64,000 nucleotides of DNA from CALMFT01 sp041674565 (GCA_041674565.1 JBAYVQ010000001.1:1-64000); one strand, 5' to 3'; numbered from the stretch's first letter, positions 10,501-24,482 are shown. Made by a program: numbers and translations. The notes: generated from the letters alone by a model not told the origin.

Positions 10501-13500
10501 TCTTTTACTTCAAGATTACTGCATTCAGAAAGTTCTCTAACCTCTACTGGCCTCATACATCTTTCCCCAGTAAACTGTTTACTGACGCATTCGACGTAGT
10601 AATATCCTGCTCCAGAAAACGTATGTGATCACACTAGATTGTTGTATGACTTTAGTAATATATCGTTACTAGTAAGTATCTGAATATATCCTGTGTTTCC
10701 TCACGATAATGCACAATTGAACTGAGTAGACAGCGCTGTGTCTCCAAAATCAGGCGTCACAGTAAGGTTTGGGCATGCTTTGATGATTGTTACTGTATCG
10801 GTACTACAATTGTTACTGTATTTATTACTTGGTTCGTTGTTGGCACCAGTAACACAAACTGTGTTGCTAATTTTGCCAGAAGACGCATTATTGACTAATT
10901 GTGTAGTAAGACTAAAGTAGCAGGATTGTCCAGGTAGGAGATTAGCGTTGTTGATAATACCCGTTACTATCGTATTGTATTGTCGTGCCGTTGGGTATCA
11001 GCACCTGCTGAGTGATTGATTGTCCCCAGATAGTGATATAAGTTTGTATTGGAGGTTGTTGGGCAGTAGATCAAACAGTGTGTAGTTGCTGATAACTCAC
11101 TCTCATATATTGCTAATAGTGATATCTCGTTTTAGTATATCTCCTGGGCTGATAAATTTGCGAGTAGTTTTTTTGACCACGGCGATATCATTGGGTACGC
11201 TAATAAGACCAGCATCAAGTTTGAGATAATTTTGTCCTCATTGTATAGCAACGCAGTCGCTGTATCAGACTCTGCCAGAGTAAGGAGTAATGTCGCTGTC
11301 GAGCGTATCACTTGTTCCTTGTTTAAATTTGGTAAACTTCATATTTGTTGTACCTGACAGCGATATACTTACCCTATAGGAGCCAGGGTCTACTCACATG
11401 AACAAGTACTTTCAGTCGGTCTTGGTGACTCATGTTTGGATTATTTTATTGTCGCCGCATCTAATAAGCTGTATAGGGATGTCTGCTACTCAGACCTCAC
11501 CGCTATTTTGGATGCCATTTTCGTTCGTATCATACCAAACTCGATCCCCAAATGATCCATCAAATATATTACCAAATACTATGTCATCATCATCTTCGTT
11601 TTGTGTATATCCATTGCAAGAATCAGAATCTCGATCTATTGCTGAGTCATAGTCACACACCTGAGTAGAGTTGGTAAATCACGACTGTGTGAGTATTCAC
11701 TGTATATAATATGTCTGACTCGCTCCTGGTGCTAGCGATATAGGGAAACCTACTACCATATCCAACGTGTTGTTGCCTATGTAGGTTTTCAGGTTATTTG
11801 GATCTTTACCTAACTTTATTCACGATAATCAGAAAGCAAGATCTCTAATACTGACTCAGGTCGCCGGTACTCATCATTCATTACGTATGGTGATGGAAAA
11901 ATTGAGAATTCAGTTTATGGATATAAACTCAGAGCTGAGCTGTTTGCTGATAGCTAGGTCATATCTGTTGCCAGTATTACTATTGAGTCATGTATTATTC
12001 AGACCACTATTGAGTCAGGTATTGAGACCAGTGTTCAGGCCTGTATTGAGTCATGTGTTGTTGCCAGTATTAGATCAAGATCCATTATTACCAGACCCAT
12101 TGCTACCAGATCCATTTCCTCATGACCCATTGTTATTTCCTCACGATCAGATGGTGAATGAACCCTGTCCACAATCCATCTGTAGCCCACCCGAAAATAG
12201 TTTACATGCTATACTGTAAGTTCCGTCTTTATCTGCTATGATGCTGTGTGAGATATTTGGTCATTGCCCTGGTAATTGTTGTGGTCATACTGGCGATGTG
12301 ACGATAGCGGACATTATTCCTCATGCTCCATTACAAGCCATCTGAGCAGTAGATCACTTTGTTGGTTGTGCTGGGGTAATGACAGCAGCGGGTGCACAGT
12401 TCATGTCTTTATTTTTCAACTTACAACTCGCATCACAATTATTGTCTGCCTGCCCATTTTTTGGTCATTGGTCGCACTGCTCTCAAGCACTTGTGTTTAC
12501 AGTGCCGTCACCACATATGCTTGCACCGCTACCGACAACTTTTGCTGAGCACGTAAACCCTGCTTGCATTTTACAGATCACGTCGTATGAGTTTTGTTTA
12601 TTGAAATCTAACGATGGATTTGCTGGTGATTGTAGTGTTCATCCGTTACAAGCGACCGTTGCTGGATTTGCTGTTGCTTGATAGATAAGGGGCGGTTTGC
12701 TTGATATTTGGGTGCCAGGCGTAACGCTAATCTTATCTTTACAATCATCCAATCCATTGGGCGTAATATCAAATGGACCATCTTCACACTTGAATGCATC
12801 TGGTGCTTTTCGTGTTGTCTTACCTTTTCTTCTTACTAAACAAATGGTTTTGTAAGTGCCCGCTCTGATTCATGCATATGTTGCGGATATTTGTGCATCA
12901 GCATAACTTTCGGTCATATCCTTATCGTTAACCAAGCCACAAATGTACTCTACTTCCCCAGCAGGTAATCATACAGTGTCAATTTGTAGGGTATACTTTA
13001 TTTCTCATTTCTCTTTAGCATTGACCAATTCTCCTTTGATAACACACTTAGGATCTTTTGTTTTTATTTCTATCTGTGTTTCACATTGTTCTGTCTTGCC
13101 TCATGATCATCATACCTTACATACTATTTTGTATATACCAGGATCATTTGCTATATAAGCTGAAGGATTGCTTTGCTGTGTTCGTCCTCCTGGCAGAGTA
13201 ACACCTTCTTTGCTCATAGATATATTGTAGCTTGTCACTCATCATTCTCCATTGCAAGTGTATCCAATAGTCCGTGGTCATGGCTGGTTTTCAATGACTG
13301 GTCACGGTATTGGCGTCACCGTACACTTAAGTGCTCCTGACGAAGTGGGATTTGGAGTAGTAGGATTAGTGGGATCAGTTTTTCAAGTCAGAGGTGGTGT
13401 AGTATTGTTTACACATTCACATCACTGTGGTTTACAGGTGGCGCCAGTTCCACTACAGGATCATTTATCTGTTCCATCACACTTTTCGCCCAGATTTGGT

Positions 13501-16500
13501 TCGTATACATTGTTATTGTTACAAAGATTTTCTCCCGTTTCAACCTTGCCTGTTATTGTTCCAGTGGATGAGCCAATAAACCTTCCGAAACATCATTTGC
13601 ACTCAGCAAATACCTCCTGATCTTTTGCAGTAAATGTATAAGTATTGCCTTGGAGATTTTGTTGTAGATTGGGTGGTTGTATTTTTATGGCTTCTGGGCA
13701 GGTCAGCTCCACCGTAGATTTATCAGTGATTTTGATTGGTGTATTTTGATCAGCAGCTTGTCAGTTTATCTTAAATATATCTTTACATGTTCATACATCA
13801 GCAGAGCTGACTCCAAAATTACCATTGCAAGAAATTAAATTGGTATTCCCGACATCCGCTGCGTTTTTGATTGCGCATAGTACGTTGTAGCTTCCTGCAA
13901 ACAATCCCCCTAAATTCCCTTGTCCAATATTTCCTGGAGATATAGCTGCATACAGAATCTGTGACCCCTCAATCCTGCATGATTCGTATGGCACAATACC
14001 TGCGACTAATTCTGGTGGTACTGGTTCTCCGTCATCTACCATTTTGATCTTAATATCCACATTTGCTGGTTCTTTTTGAGGATTGGGTATTGCTTCTACT
14101 TCGCACCTTGGGAATAGCGCTTTTACTTTGCGATCGCAGTTGTATGGGACGCCATTGTAACTAAACTTACAAGTATAGGTATATTCTCCTTTGGTCATAA
14201 ACGGATTATTCGGACTGATTTCTAGTGATCCTGGAGTGCCATCCTTGAGTTGACCGTTATTTTCGACTTTTCGTAAACAATTTGCGCTGACAGTAGTACC
14301 TACTAGTACTTTTATCGGGTCTCAAAGTACGACGTTGTTTGGATTTCGACCATTGAAGGTAATGATATTTTCCTTGTTGGTTGGACATATTCGTTCTCTT
14401 GTTTTTATTTCAAAAGGTGTCTCGCATACTGTCTTATTCATATTGGGTGCCGTGTGTGTGCATCTTGCAATATAATTACCCCCTATTACTGGATGATATG
14501 TTATAGTAGATGCTCCGTTTTGATTGTTAGAAAGATTTGGTGCGATAATTTGAATTTGAGCGGTATCGGGATTTGCTCCATATCCTTTGCACGATGCGTT
14601 TACCACCGCGGGCGAATCCAGTCGGTTATCAGGATTAATGGCGACAGTTGGATCTTCACAATCCTTTTTGATTATAGTAGCTTGTGCGCTAATTGGTCAA
14701 CACGATTTGGATTCATTATTGAAGGAATAGTTACATGTTAGTGTGTATACGCCATCTATGCTTGGTGTGATAGATCAGTTTTGTGCACTCTGTGTTCACC
14801 CAGGAGTGAGAATAGCATTAGTGAACGCTGCTGGTGGATTGCTTGCATTGGGACAGTTGTAATTCAGCTTATTATTAGTTGCATCATAACTCAAGTTAAC
14901 TGGCACCGCAAGTTCGGGACATTGTCGATTTTGGGCAAGAGAGAAATCTTTGGGGCACTCTTTGTTTTCTGGATATTTGCATATTGCCGTGTAGCTTCCT
15001 GCTTGTGTAAGAGTCCATTGTGTTTGTCAGCCAGGGATGGTCGCTTGTCACTGTTTAACTTCTTTCCCAATACTTGATGGATCACCACAGGTTATTGATA
15101 TGGTATTTGGCACTGGATTGTTGCCTCCATTTCCTATTGGGTTGAATGTTATTGTTGGTTCTTTCCCTACGCAAGAAAATGGATTTGGTGGTGGTGTACA
15201 TTGATTATCACAATTGGGTGTAGTGTATGTTCCGTTGGGATCTTCGATACAATTTGCTCATTCACATCTATATTTTTTGGGATTTGGGTCGGTGGGATTT
15301 GTTGTTTCTCATCCTCATCATTCACACTTACAAGAATTGCTGCATGTTTTTCAACTTGGGCATTCGTTGGTGGTATGACATTCTACATTTCCTCCATTGG
15401 GATTGGCTTGACCAATAGGAATATCCTGACATAGAGGAGAGGTAGTTGTTTTGGTAGCGCTACATGGTGCGGATAATATTCCATCTGGAGATTTGCACGC
15501 TCGTCACCAGGTATTGTTAGCAAAAGTAGGTATGGCTGGATCGGGTGTGTTTGGCGCGTTACATAAAGGATCGGTGATATTGTTGGGGTATTGCTTGCCG
15601 TTTGCTGGTCCACAAACAGGAGCTTGCGGCGGAGGTATATCGTATACGTCTGACGCATTACAAGTAAATGTCTTTCCTTCTCCAATCACAGTACAGGCTC
15701 CGTTATATGTTCCAGCTATATCTATAGATAGTGGAAAGTTTGGATTGGTGATTACATTATTATCGGGATAAGTGATTGACGTTGTAGTTATTGTTCATCC
15801 ATTTCATGGTGTACATACCGCATTGAGTGAGCCATTATTATCATCTATGCTTATGGTCATACTACAAGTTGGTCAATCTGCTTCGGTCACAACGACATTG
15901 TCTGGACAAGAAAGTGTGGGGATGGGACTATTTGGTATGTTGTATATACAGTTTACTGGATTGGTTCCGGGGCTGGTATAGGTCTGAGTGGCAGGGTTTG
16001 GAGAGCCAGCGACGTTTTGTCCATTGTAGGCGATGGACGCACAGGCAAACGTAGTAAATTGATTAGTGAAAGTACTATCAGGAGATACGGTGGATGAGAG
16101 AGGCGACGGACACTTTGGTAAGTCAGCGTAGTCATTACAAATAAATCCATTGGATCATGCTATGGGATTTGCGTAATTGTAGTTGCATTGTACTCTCAGA
16201 CTGATGAGATTGGTGCCGTTGTAAGTGAAAGACCCCACCAGATTCGTACTGGTTTCCAATGGTGGGTTGCCTAGTGATCACCCTTCATACAATCAGGCAG
16301 TTACAAATGTTGCTCCTGCTATATTCTCACAAGAATAATTGATGGTATATATATTATTTGATTGGTTAATACTTACTATTTGACTACTTTGTAGACTTCC
16401 ACAACTGGGTTTGGTTACGGTGACGCAAATATCATCAGTCGAGCTATTTGCGCTATTTCATCATGTTACCGTGACAGTGTTGCATAGTTGTCATTCTTTG

Positions 16501-19500
16501 ATTACTTGGATAGGATGAAACGACCCCAGTCGAATTTGGAATTCTTGTCAGGGGGTGAGAATATCGTCAGAAGATCGTATGTAGGGTGGGCTTCCTGCTG
16601 GAGTACTGAGTGTGCCATTGACGGCCGCTATATAATTGCCATTGACTGGGTCATACATATTGAATATCACGTTGCTACTCGGGAACGGGGCATCCGTTAT
16701 AGTGTATCCACTAATGTTTCCTGGTCCTATGTTTTGTCAGACTATCACATATTGTATATAAGAGCCTATGGGTATTCATGCTGCGTTTGGTGAATACGGC
16801 GTACAGGTGTTTGGGTCTGATGAGGCGCATAGGTTGATAGATTTAGATATAATCAGATTGCCAAGCTGTCACACGTTACAACTCCACGTCACTGATCAAT
16901 TATTTCCTGTCGAATTATTACCGTTGATCACATCCTCTAACAAACTATTTGTTCATACATTTACGTCGAGAACTTGAGCGGTATTGGTGAATTGTCAGGC
17001 CTGAGTTATTTTTCCAGTAAAGATATAGGTGCATTTTCATCACTCTCACATCTGCAAATTACTAAATGACCATTCGTTGTTGGAAAGTGAGACCGTGGGT
17101 GGACAATTTGGCAGTGGACTGCCTTGTGATCCTACAAGACTCAAAGTGCTATTTTCAAACACTACTCCTAGCGGCAGATTGTCTTTGATGGTAAAAGCAT
17201 CAGCAATATTTGCTCATACGTTTCTAAATTCCAAAGAGAATCTTACGATGCTATCTATAGTACAACTTTCTTCTCATATGATATCTTTGATGATGATGAT
17301 GTCGGGAGACCTGGAATATAAGCACGTAAATGTTGCCGCTCCTGTGTTATTGTTTAGCGCATCTCAGTATTCTGATGGGCGCACACCCGTTACTACTCAT
17401 GTATTTACGCAAATATTATTGCTTGCATATTGTTTCATATGCAACACTCATTGCACTTCAAATACGCAGCTTGTGTCTGGCGCAAAGTCACTACTTTCGA
17501 TTGACCACCCGTAGGGTTGCGAATTGCCATCCAAAAGCGTGTTGACGATGGATCCGCAATTGACCGCTGTAGATAGCACTGTGTTTATCTGTAAACTGCC
17601 AATATTGTTAATGCTGAAATTTGGTTGAGATAATTGGTCTAGTATACTAAATCAGGTTATTATACTTTGACCAGCATTGGTTACTGTAAACTGAAAGGTG
17701 ATAGGATCGCTAGAGTGTATATCTGTATTAGCTGGTAAGACTGATTTTGTTATAGTCAAATTTGCATCTCCTGAGAGTAATACTCCTGTTGCCACTGCGC
17801 ATCATGTAGTTATCTGGGGATCAAGACAGGCAAAATTGTAAAACTCATTTCCCATCAATGATTGTTGGATATTGTTTCAGATTATTCAGGTAATGAAGAA
17901 ACAAAATGAGGCTGCGTCTTCTATGCCATTAGTGACTATTTGATAGATAGATGATCAGGGTATGATGCTGGACTCTGGGTAGGGTAGTCGCGTCTGAGTC
18001 AAAGTAGAGTCCGTTTCATATAAGGTGAAGTCAGTTAGTGAGGGGTAATGATCGTATAGTGTAAATGGATTTGGCATGTAGGGCTTGCCTCATGCGACTC
18101 CAGTAATGCATACTTTATAGTATACGGTGTCACCTGGATAAAATTCATTTCCTGGTATCAGACTACCATCCGCAGTGATACCTTGCCCTATTTGTTTGGA
18201 TATAAAGTAAGTTGGGTTAGTTAGTATTATGGTAATTTTATTGAACTTAATGAAACCACTCAATACAGTGCTTCATCGTATGTTGTTATTGATACCAATA
18301 TCTACTCAGCTATCTGGTTCTTTGATAACCTTGAATACTATTGAGTATGTGCATGATCATCATTGTGGTATCGAAGCATTTGTTACTGTACCAGTTGTCG
18401 CTCATCATACATTGGTACTCGTGATAGTGCCGCATTGTGCTGGGTCTCATCAGATCAGGGTAAATCATGCTATGTATTGAAGATAATCAGTCACCACAAT
18501 AGGGAGATTGGAGATGTCGACATTTTCAAATACATCTGCAAATGTGAAATCTCCCACAAATGGTTGTACTGTGTTGTTGGTCACAGTGACGTTGTAGGTA
18601 ATGAGGTCTCATGAAATATATTTTTGCCCATTGATTGCGGTGGGTATGCTTTTATTATAATACAGGTCGTTGTATATAAGATGTCACGTGACGGTATTGG
18701 AGGTACCGTACGCTCCTCAAGTAATTTCTATGCTGTTTGTAAAAGTATTGTTGTTTTGAAGTACTGCGGCGAAGTTTGGGGAGAGTATGTTTCCTATGGT
18801 TGATACGAAGGTTAATGTTGCTGATTCTCCAGGGGCTAGTGTACCTGTAAACAACCATTTTTTTACTCATACAGATTTGAGAAAATGTGTAGATAGCGGC
18901 GCCCCTAGGTATTGCACTGGAAGATTGCTTGGAGTAGTGCTATCCAACACGGTAAACTGTGATATTGATTCAGTAGTGTTATTTTGTACAGTGACTTGAA
19001 ATAACGCTTTGTGTAAGGTGCCGTTTTGAAATCATATGAGCTCATCGTACCATCAGTCAATACTATTGCCCGCTAAATAACGACCTATTTTCTTTTCTAC
19101 CAGCACTCAAACTCTTGGTTCTTCGTACAATAAATTGCTGACTGCTCTATTATTGCCAAATAGATCGTTCGGCTCATTTTCCATTGGCGACTCATGAACG
19201 GACGCATCAAGTGTAAGTAGTCCGTATGCACTTGTTTTGGTAGATAGCTTGAATTCGCATCGTGCACCTGGTGGTAGTCTTTGTTCTGGATAGTCGGTTA
19301 CCCCATAGCTAAAGTTGTTGCTAGAGATAAGCATAGCAGTGGAATTACAATACAGTGGATCGCCATCAATTCTTTGGATGCTGGCGCTGCCAGATAGTAA
19401 ATTGATCAATGATCCAGTAAGAATCACCTTGAGGGCGTCTCATGGCATACTATTTTTGTTTTCGATCCTGATGTGGTATTCTATTGGATCCCCTAATTTT

Positions 19501-22346
19501 CCAGAATAAGAGGAGTTACTGGGAGTTAGAGGTGTAATATCAATCGATAGATCTGCTTTTTTCCTCAAATATCATATAACCTGATCTTGTGCGTTACTAG
19601 GGTCAAAAGGAGAGTTCACTTGAATATTATTGGGAAATGAAAAATCATTTGAATAGTAGGTGTTGAAGAATGGATCGTCGACAACGCCTATCACATAGAA
19701 AATAATAGAATCCGCTGTTTGATTCGCAACGTTGAAAGGATCTAGGTTGAGTGCACTGAGACTAAACTGGTGTGTGATTTGGTTGATCTGTGTGACTGGA
19801 AAACTTCCACTGTAGTTCCACTGTAAATTATTTGGGTACTGATTTGTGAATGTAAGTGTATGTATTGGTGCATTGTAGAAATTTGATACTGTGTGTTTGT
19901 ATACCACGCTATCTCATATTTTGAATCATGAATTAGTTCGTTGTATCTGCCCATTAGTCACTTTACCGATAACGGTAGCGATGTCGATTGATCAATTGAC
20001 TGCAAAGCTTTCGTGTATACCATCTTGATTGTTGTCTAGTCGCCCTACTGGTTCGTTACTTGCTCCATTGATAAAAGCACTGCCAGAGACGCCCACGCTG
20101 AGATTTCCTGTGGCACCAATAAGCCCATTGACGCGATATTTACATTCATTATTTACTCCGATTGGGAATGTTGCTGCCAGATTTGCTGATAGATTGCTAC
20201 CTTGTGGCTGTAGTGCTGTACAGTGTGCTTTGAGCGGAGTAAGATTGGTTCGGGTTATTCCTGATAATCATTTTGTGTTGATTATAAGATTGACTAGATT
20301 GTTCGGTGTGTTCTGCCCAGAATTACCTACTGTTACAGTGTAACTAATTGGATCATATAGATTGTATTGCGCTAATGGTGTATTACTGTCTCTTACTATA
20401 TCGATGCGCATATCTGGGTATGTTTGCACACTACCGTTGACTCGATTACAGTTTGGCGGGGTAGCTGGTATATTGTTAGTTCAGGTACATACCGTATTAG
20501 TGAAAGTGTATGGTGATATTGAGTATTGATTTACAAATTGTTGTGTGACTTGTGCATAAAAGATGAATTTTGTGTTGGCTCATGGATTGATAGTGTGATC
20601 TGGTGCGGAAATCATACTTATAGTTGGCCCAGGAGACAAGATGCAATCTTCCAAGTTGCTGCCGCTTCGGAACTGACAAATCACATTATTGAAATGACTA
20701 GGAAATCGTTCATACAAATTGAGCCAAGTGCCCATTCATGCTGAACCAGGCCAATACCAGTTTCCCACGTTGTTCACGGTAACCTCGTAACATAAGTAAT
20801 CTCATACTTTATATTTATAATTTGGATTGCTAGTGTCGCAGTCATATGTCCCCACTCCGATTTTCTTAACTAACGATGGTCATGGAGTAACTGTGATGGG
20901 ACTATCCATCAGCCGTGGATACTGCGTTACATGATGCCCATTATTATCTTTTTTATCTGCTTGTTCATTTGGTTCCCCATCTATATATCCAGTAAAGAAT
21001 CACCCTGTATGAGTAAGAATACCCATGATTTCATATTCACAATACTTTCCTGTGTTTATCTGAAACGGAGCACTAAAACTCATAATTCCTACGCTATTTG
21101 TAGTAGCTATAGTAGTGGGGCATACATTGCCTGGTGATGAGAATATACGTGTTAAGGTAGTGTTTTGTGGATACCATCACTCAAGTTCTCCATTGAATTG
21201 TAGAGTGCTGTTGCTATGTGCTCATCAGATATTGTCAATTCTGACTCTGAATGGCATCTTTGGTAAGGTGTTGGGTAGGAGTATCCGATTTCAATGATTG
21301 ATGGTAAGTTTGATGTCTGGATAGAGCGTCGGTGGCGGTGCTATCGGCGCACATCAGCTTTTTGGATTGGGACTGAAGGAACAGTTTTCACTGGTAATCC
21401 AGTTCTGAATAATGGTGCTTTGTCAGGTGAGATGTACAAAACAGTTGTTAGATAGGTGACATTGATTAAACTGACCAGCGTTGATCAAGTTAGCTAGGGA
21501 GTTTGGAAGTAATCAGTTGAGGTTGTTGCTTTGGATGGTAAATTGAGTGAGTGCCGCTAGATTTCCTATTTCTGTCGGTACTACGCCTGTTAAATTATTA
21601 CTTCAAAGAGATAGTGTGGTTAACTGTGCAAGTTGTCATAGCTGGGGAGGTATTTCACCTTCTAGTTGGTTAATATTGAGTTGTAACTTTTTCAACTTTG
21701 TCATATTACCAATCGTTGCTGGTATGGTTCCATCTAGTTGATTGGAGTGGAAATAAACAAACTCTATTCCCGTAAGATTCCCTATGGTACTTGGTATATT
21801 TCAGCCGAGTTGGTTATTGAAGAGATAAAAATTTTTGAGCTTGAGTAGTTGTCATATCTCTGAGGGTATAGTGCCTCACAATTGATTAGTACTCAAATCT
21901 ATAATCTGTGTCTTGCTAAGGGCTCCTATGCTTGACGGTATGATACCCGCTAAATTGTTATTGTTAAGTGAAATACTATATAGGTAATATGCATTTCCTG
22001 CTGAATTGCATACCAATCAATACCACGAATTTGCGAATCCGTTTTGACCATCACAAGGCAAATTATTTGTAAACCATGGGCGATTGTTTGCTACTGTGTT
22101 GGTTCGATTGTTTCCATTTGTTGAGTTGTAGAGATCACAAAGAGCATTGCACTCTGGCTGCGAAATTTCTGTGATAGCCGAACAGGCAGTGCTGCAATTT
22201 ACTTGCGCATATGCTATATTTTTCGGTATGTATTCTTCAATAAAAGGTAGGGTACTAACTATCCAATCTCCCAGTGCAAAAAACATAAAAACAAAAACCA
22301 TGCATCGTTTGAGCAGTGATACAAACCATGATGATGGTATATGCAT
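7503..22346 (-). CDS. Giant secreted mosaic surface protein, 4947 residues
   Basis: One reading frame of 14.8 kb. Every stop-free segment on this strand is in the same phase, and each line I read is open with TGA as glycine. A signal peptide (about 1-47, ending NIAYA) is followed by a Cys-bearing cap and seven plant-type LRRs (about 119-288). Then come many DUF11-like/Ig-like repeats to about 2900, and Cys-rich segments (about 2950 and 3280, with CGDG and QCD). A Gly/Asn/Ser/Thr/Leu linker spans about 3397-3456. Two SdrD_B-like modules follow (GDRVWYDTNENG near 3600, GDKVWLDSNFNG near 4255). A run of four DUF4215-like Cys-rich repeats lies at about 4372-4535, before a C-terminal domain of about 265 residues. 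There is no C-terminal TM helix or sorting motif. It starts 49 nt after the LytM-type gene, so co-transcription is likely. An adhesin or predation/attachment factor is an inference. Confidence 0.88.
11979..12155 (-). repeat. Low-complexity Gly/Asn/Ser/Thr/Leu linker in the giant gene
   Basis: About 60 codons encode runs of G-S-N and G-L-N-T units with an approximate 12-bp period. Many of the glycines are TGA codons alternating with GGN codons. It separates the Cys-rich segment from the following DUF11-like region and probably works as a flexible spacer. Such a repeat is prone to slippage and length change. Confidence 0.8.
21483..21990 (-). repeat. Seven 24-residue leucine-rich repeats of plant-specific type
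   Basis: Seven tandem units fit the pattern N-x-L-x-G-x-I/V/L-P-x-x-I/L-G/A-x-L. Examples are NNLAGIIPSSIG, NQLGGTIPSEIG, NQLDGTIPATIG and NNLTGVVPTEIG. The L-x-G-x-I-P signature is that of the plant-specific LRR class. A Cys-Trp-rich cap (NSWYGLVCN) comes directly before, as in plant LRR receptors. Confidence 0.88.
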
Positions 22347-22395
22347 GCAATAAAGAGGATATTAGAGATATAATCCGCACTGCATTGTACATTGC

Positions 22396-24345
22396 CTATT
22401 TCTTGTTTGCTGTGTACAATCTTACTGGCCGATCATCTGGAATTCGATAGCCATGTATCTCCGTAAGACACTTGACGATGTTGGTTTGTCGATTTATAGG
22501 TGATGACGCATAAATAGGTCCTGCTTTGTTGCCGTAGCCAGATAGTTTATCCAAAGTAGGGTAATGTCACAAGTGTTCATTTTCTAGAGCCGCATAGATA
22601 ACATTCGCTCCTTCTAGAGGGGAACGGAAGTCTATCCTATCTCACCTATCATTGTTTCATACGTTACCTATATTTCGAGCACTTGCAAATGCCCTTCCAA
22701 ATGATGTTTCAGCAACAGCAATACATACACCCAGTTCTAAAGAAATGTGATGTTCTGATGCCGCCTGCTTCCGCAGAATATAACTATCAAAAGGTGCATT
22801 TCCATACTTATTAATGAAATTTTTGATCCTTTCTTCCAGGCTAGCTCACTGTATGTAGGAAACGTTTGACAAGTCTATCTTTCTTGCCAATTTATCTTTC
22901 AAAACTTTGAGATCATATTGAGCTGGAAGAGTCGATGGATTTTTGACAGCGCTGAGGTCGGTTACTCCAAATAATACAACTGGTACACCGTCTTTGTATA
23001 CTTCATAATGTAATCTTGGCCCAGGGCTGGAAAATCAAGCTCACTTTGTTCCTGGTTCTCATCATGAGGTACCCAAAAGTTGTCCACGTTCCACATATTG
23101 TCATTTTGTTACTGATATTTCATTCATTGTAGTGATCAATGTGGTATATCAATAATTGTGTATGATAATAAGGTAACTAAGTGAGTTACTGCTAGGAGAC
23201 TTTATTTCATAAATGTATCCATCCGCTGGTGCATACACAGGAGTAGATTGACTTACTATTATATCCACTCATTGATTACTTTCTCAATATCTTCATATGT
23301 ATTGCAAATCGTTGTATCCAGCTTGTATATTTTCTATGGGATATACTGGTCGCGAAAAGAATCTTTCGTTATCCTGATACTTTTCATTGGATGCAAGTTT
23401 TTGTCTCAGAAAGTTATTTCCTTTGAGGTATTCTTTGGATTTCATGATGATGTCTTGCAGCTCATCTAGGAGTTGTTTCCTGCTTTTTTGTAAGTCACTC
23501 TCTTTATTGATGAGATTGTTTTTGTTTTCTGAATATATTTTAATGAATTCAATCAGATATTCTTTTTGTTGATTCAATATATCCAGTTGTCTGCGATACT
23601 CTTCTAGTTTTGTCTTGTATTGGAGGTGCTGTTCTTCCAACTTACTAAGCAGATCCTTAAGCGTATTTTGTTTTGTGTCTATATATCCAATAAGCTGATC
23701 AAATCTCATGGTCAGCATTTGAAACAGCTCCTGATTGGATAGATCTGTGGCTATATTTTCTGATTTGAGCAAAAGTTTAAAATCATCAACTTCTTGGTCG
23801 CTCGACTGCAGCTCATTACCAATTCTGTATAAAATATCCAAAAATTTTCATGCTGTTGCTCTGGCTATCTCCTTATCTTTATTCGTCTTATCTATTTCCG
23901 CTTTTGTTTCTTTTATCTTTGTTGTATATCCCATCACTTGCTCAAGTGTTTTACTCATACTTATTTGTGTTTTCTTTGCTTGATCCAATACAACCTGTAT
24001 AGACTGTTTCGCTTCTAGTATTTTGTTGTCGAGTTTTTTTTTCTGACTGTTTATTTCATCAAACTGTTTCTGGATATTTTGTAATTCATTATAAATTCAT
24101 CCTATTTCCTTTTGATTTTTATCGATGCTTGCTTCATCAAGCGATGTGGCAGAGGCCAAGGATGCTAATTCTTGTTCTTGAAACGCCTTTAACTTTGCTT
24201 GAAATTCTACATCTTGCTTGATCCTGTTGCTAAACACATTAGTTTGCTCTGGTGTATAGGAAGAGGCGATGCTGTTTGCTTGGCATACTGTGGAAAACAA
24301 CATTACTGTGGTCATCATCGATAATGCAGCGCGCTTGTATATCAT
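22396..24345 (-). CDS. EnvC/NlpD-like coiled coil + degenerate LytM (M23) + C-terminal muramidase-like domain
   Basis: 649 residues. Signal peptide (about 1-24), a long coiled coil (about 30-340), an M23/LytM fold (about 350-465) and a C-terminal domain (about 495-649). The LytM core is recognisable (GVDI, APADGYIYEI, IIIHNYGYTT, KGQYVERGQLLG, LHYEV). Two zinc ligands are changed: Asn357 replaces the His of HxxxD (Asp361 kept), and the HxH motif is Arg444-Leu-His446. It is therefore probably an amidase activator, as in E. coli EnvC, not an enzyme. The C-terminal domain resembles glucosaminidase/lysozyme-like folds (ELGVCIAVAETSFGR with candidate Glu546, then NIGNVGNNDRG), so the protein may still cut peptidoglycan. 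The giant gene starts 49 nt downstream of its TAG. Confidence 0.75.
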
Positions 24346-24415
24346 GTCTGAGATTTGTTACTCGTTGTATAAAGATTTATTACTTTATTACAGTATAGTG
24401 ATAGGGTCTCATGAA

Positions 24416-24444
24416 GACAAAAAACTCAAGGTTTCCATGAGTTT
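24416..24444 (-). terminator. Rho-independent terminator after the desaturase gene
   Basis: AAACTCA (24422-24428) pairs with TGAGTTT (24438-24444), a 7-bp stem with a 9-nt loop. On the minus strand the stem is followed by a T run (plus A run 24418-24424). It sits 39 nt beyond the desaturase TAG. Confidence 0.7.
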
Positions 24445-24482
24445 CTCTCTTTACAAATAGATATTTGCTGTGATAGAATAAG

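Noticed and set aside
17029..17514. Plus-strand ORF of 161 codons
   Set aside because: Lies wholly inside the open frame of the giant gene on the other strand and has shadow-like composition.
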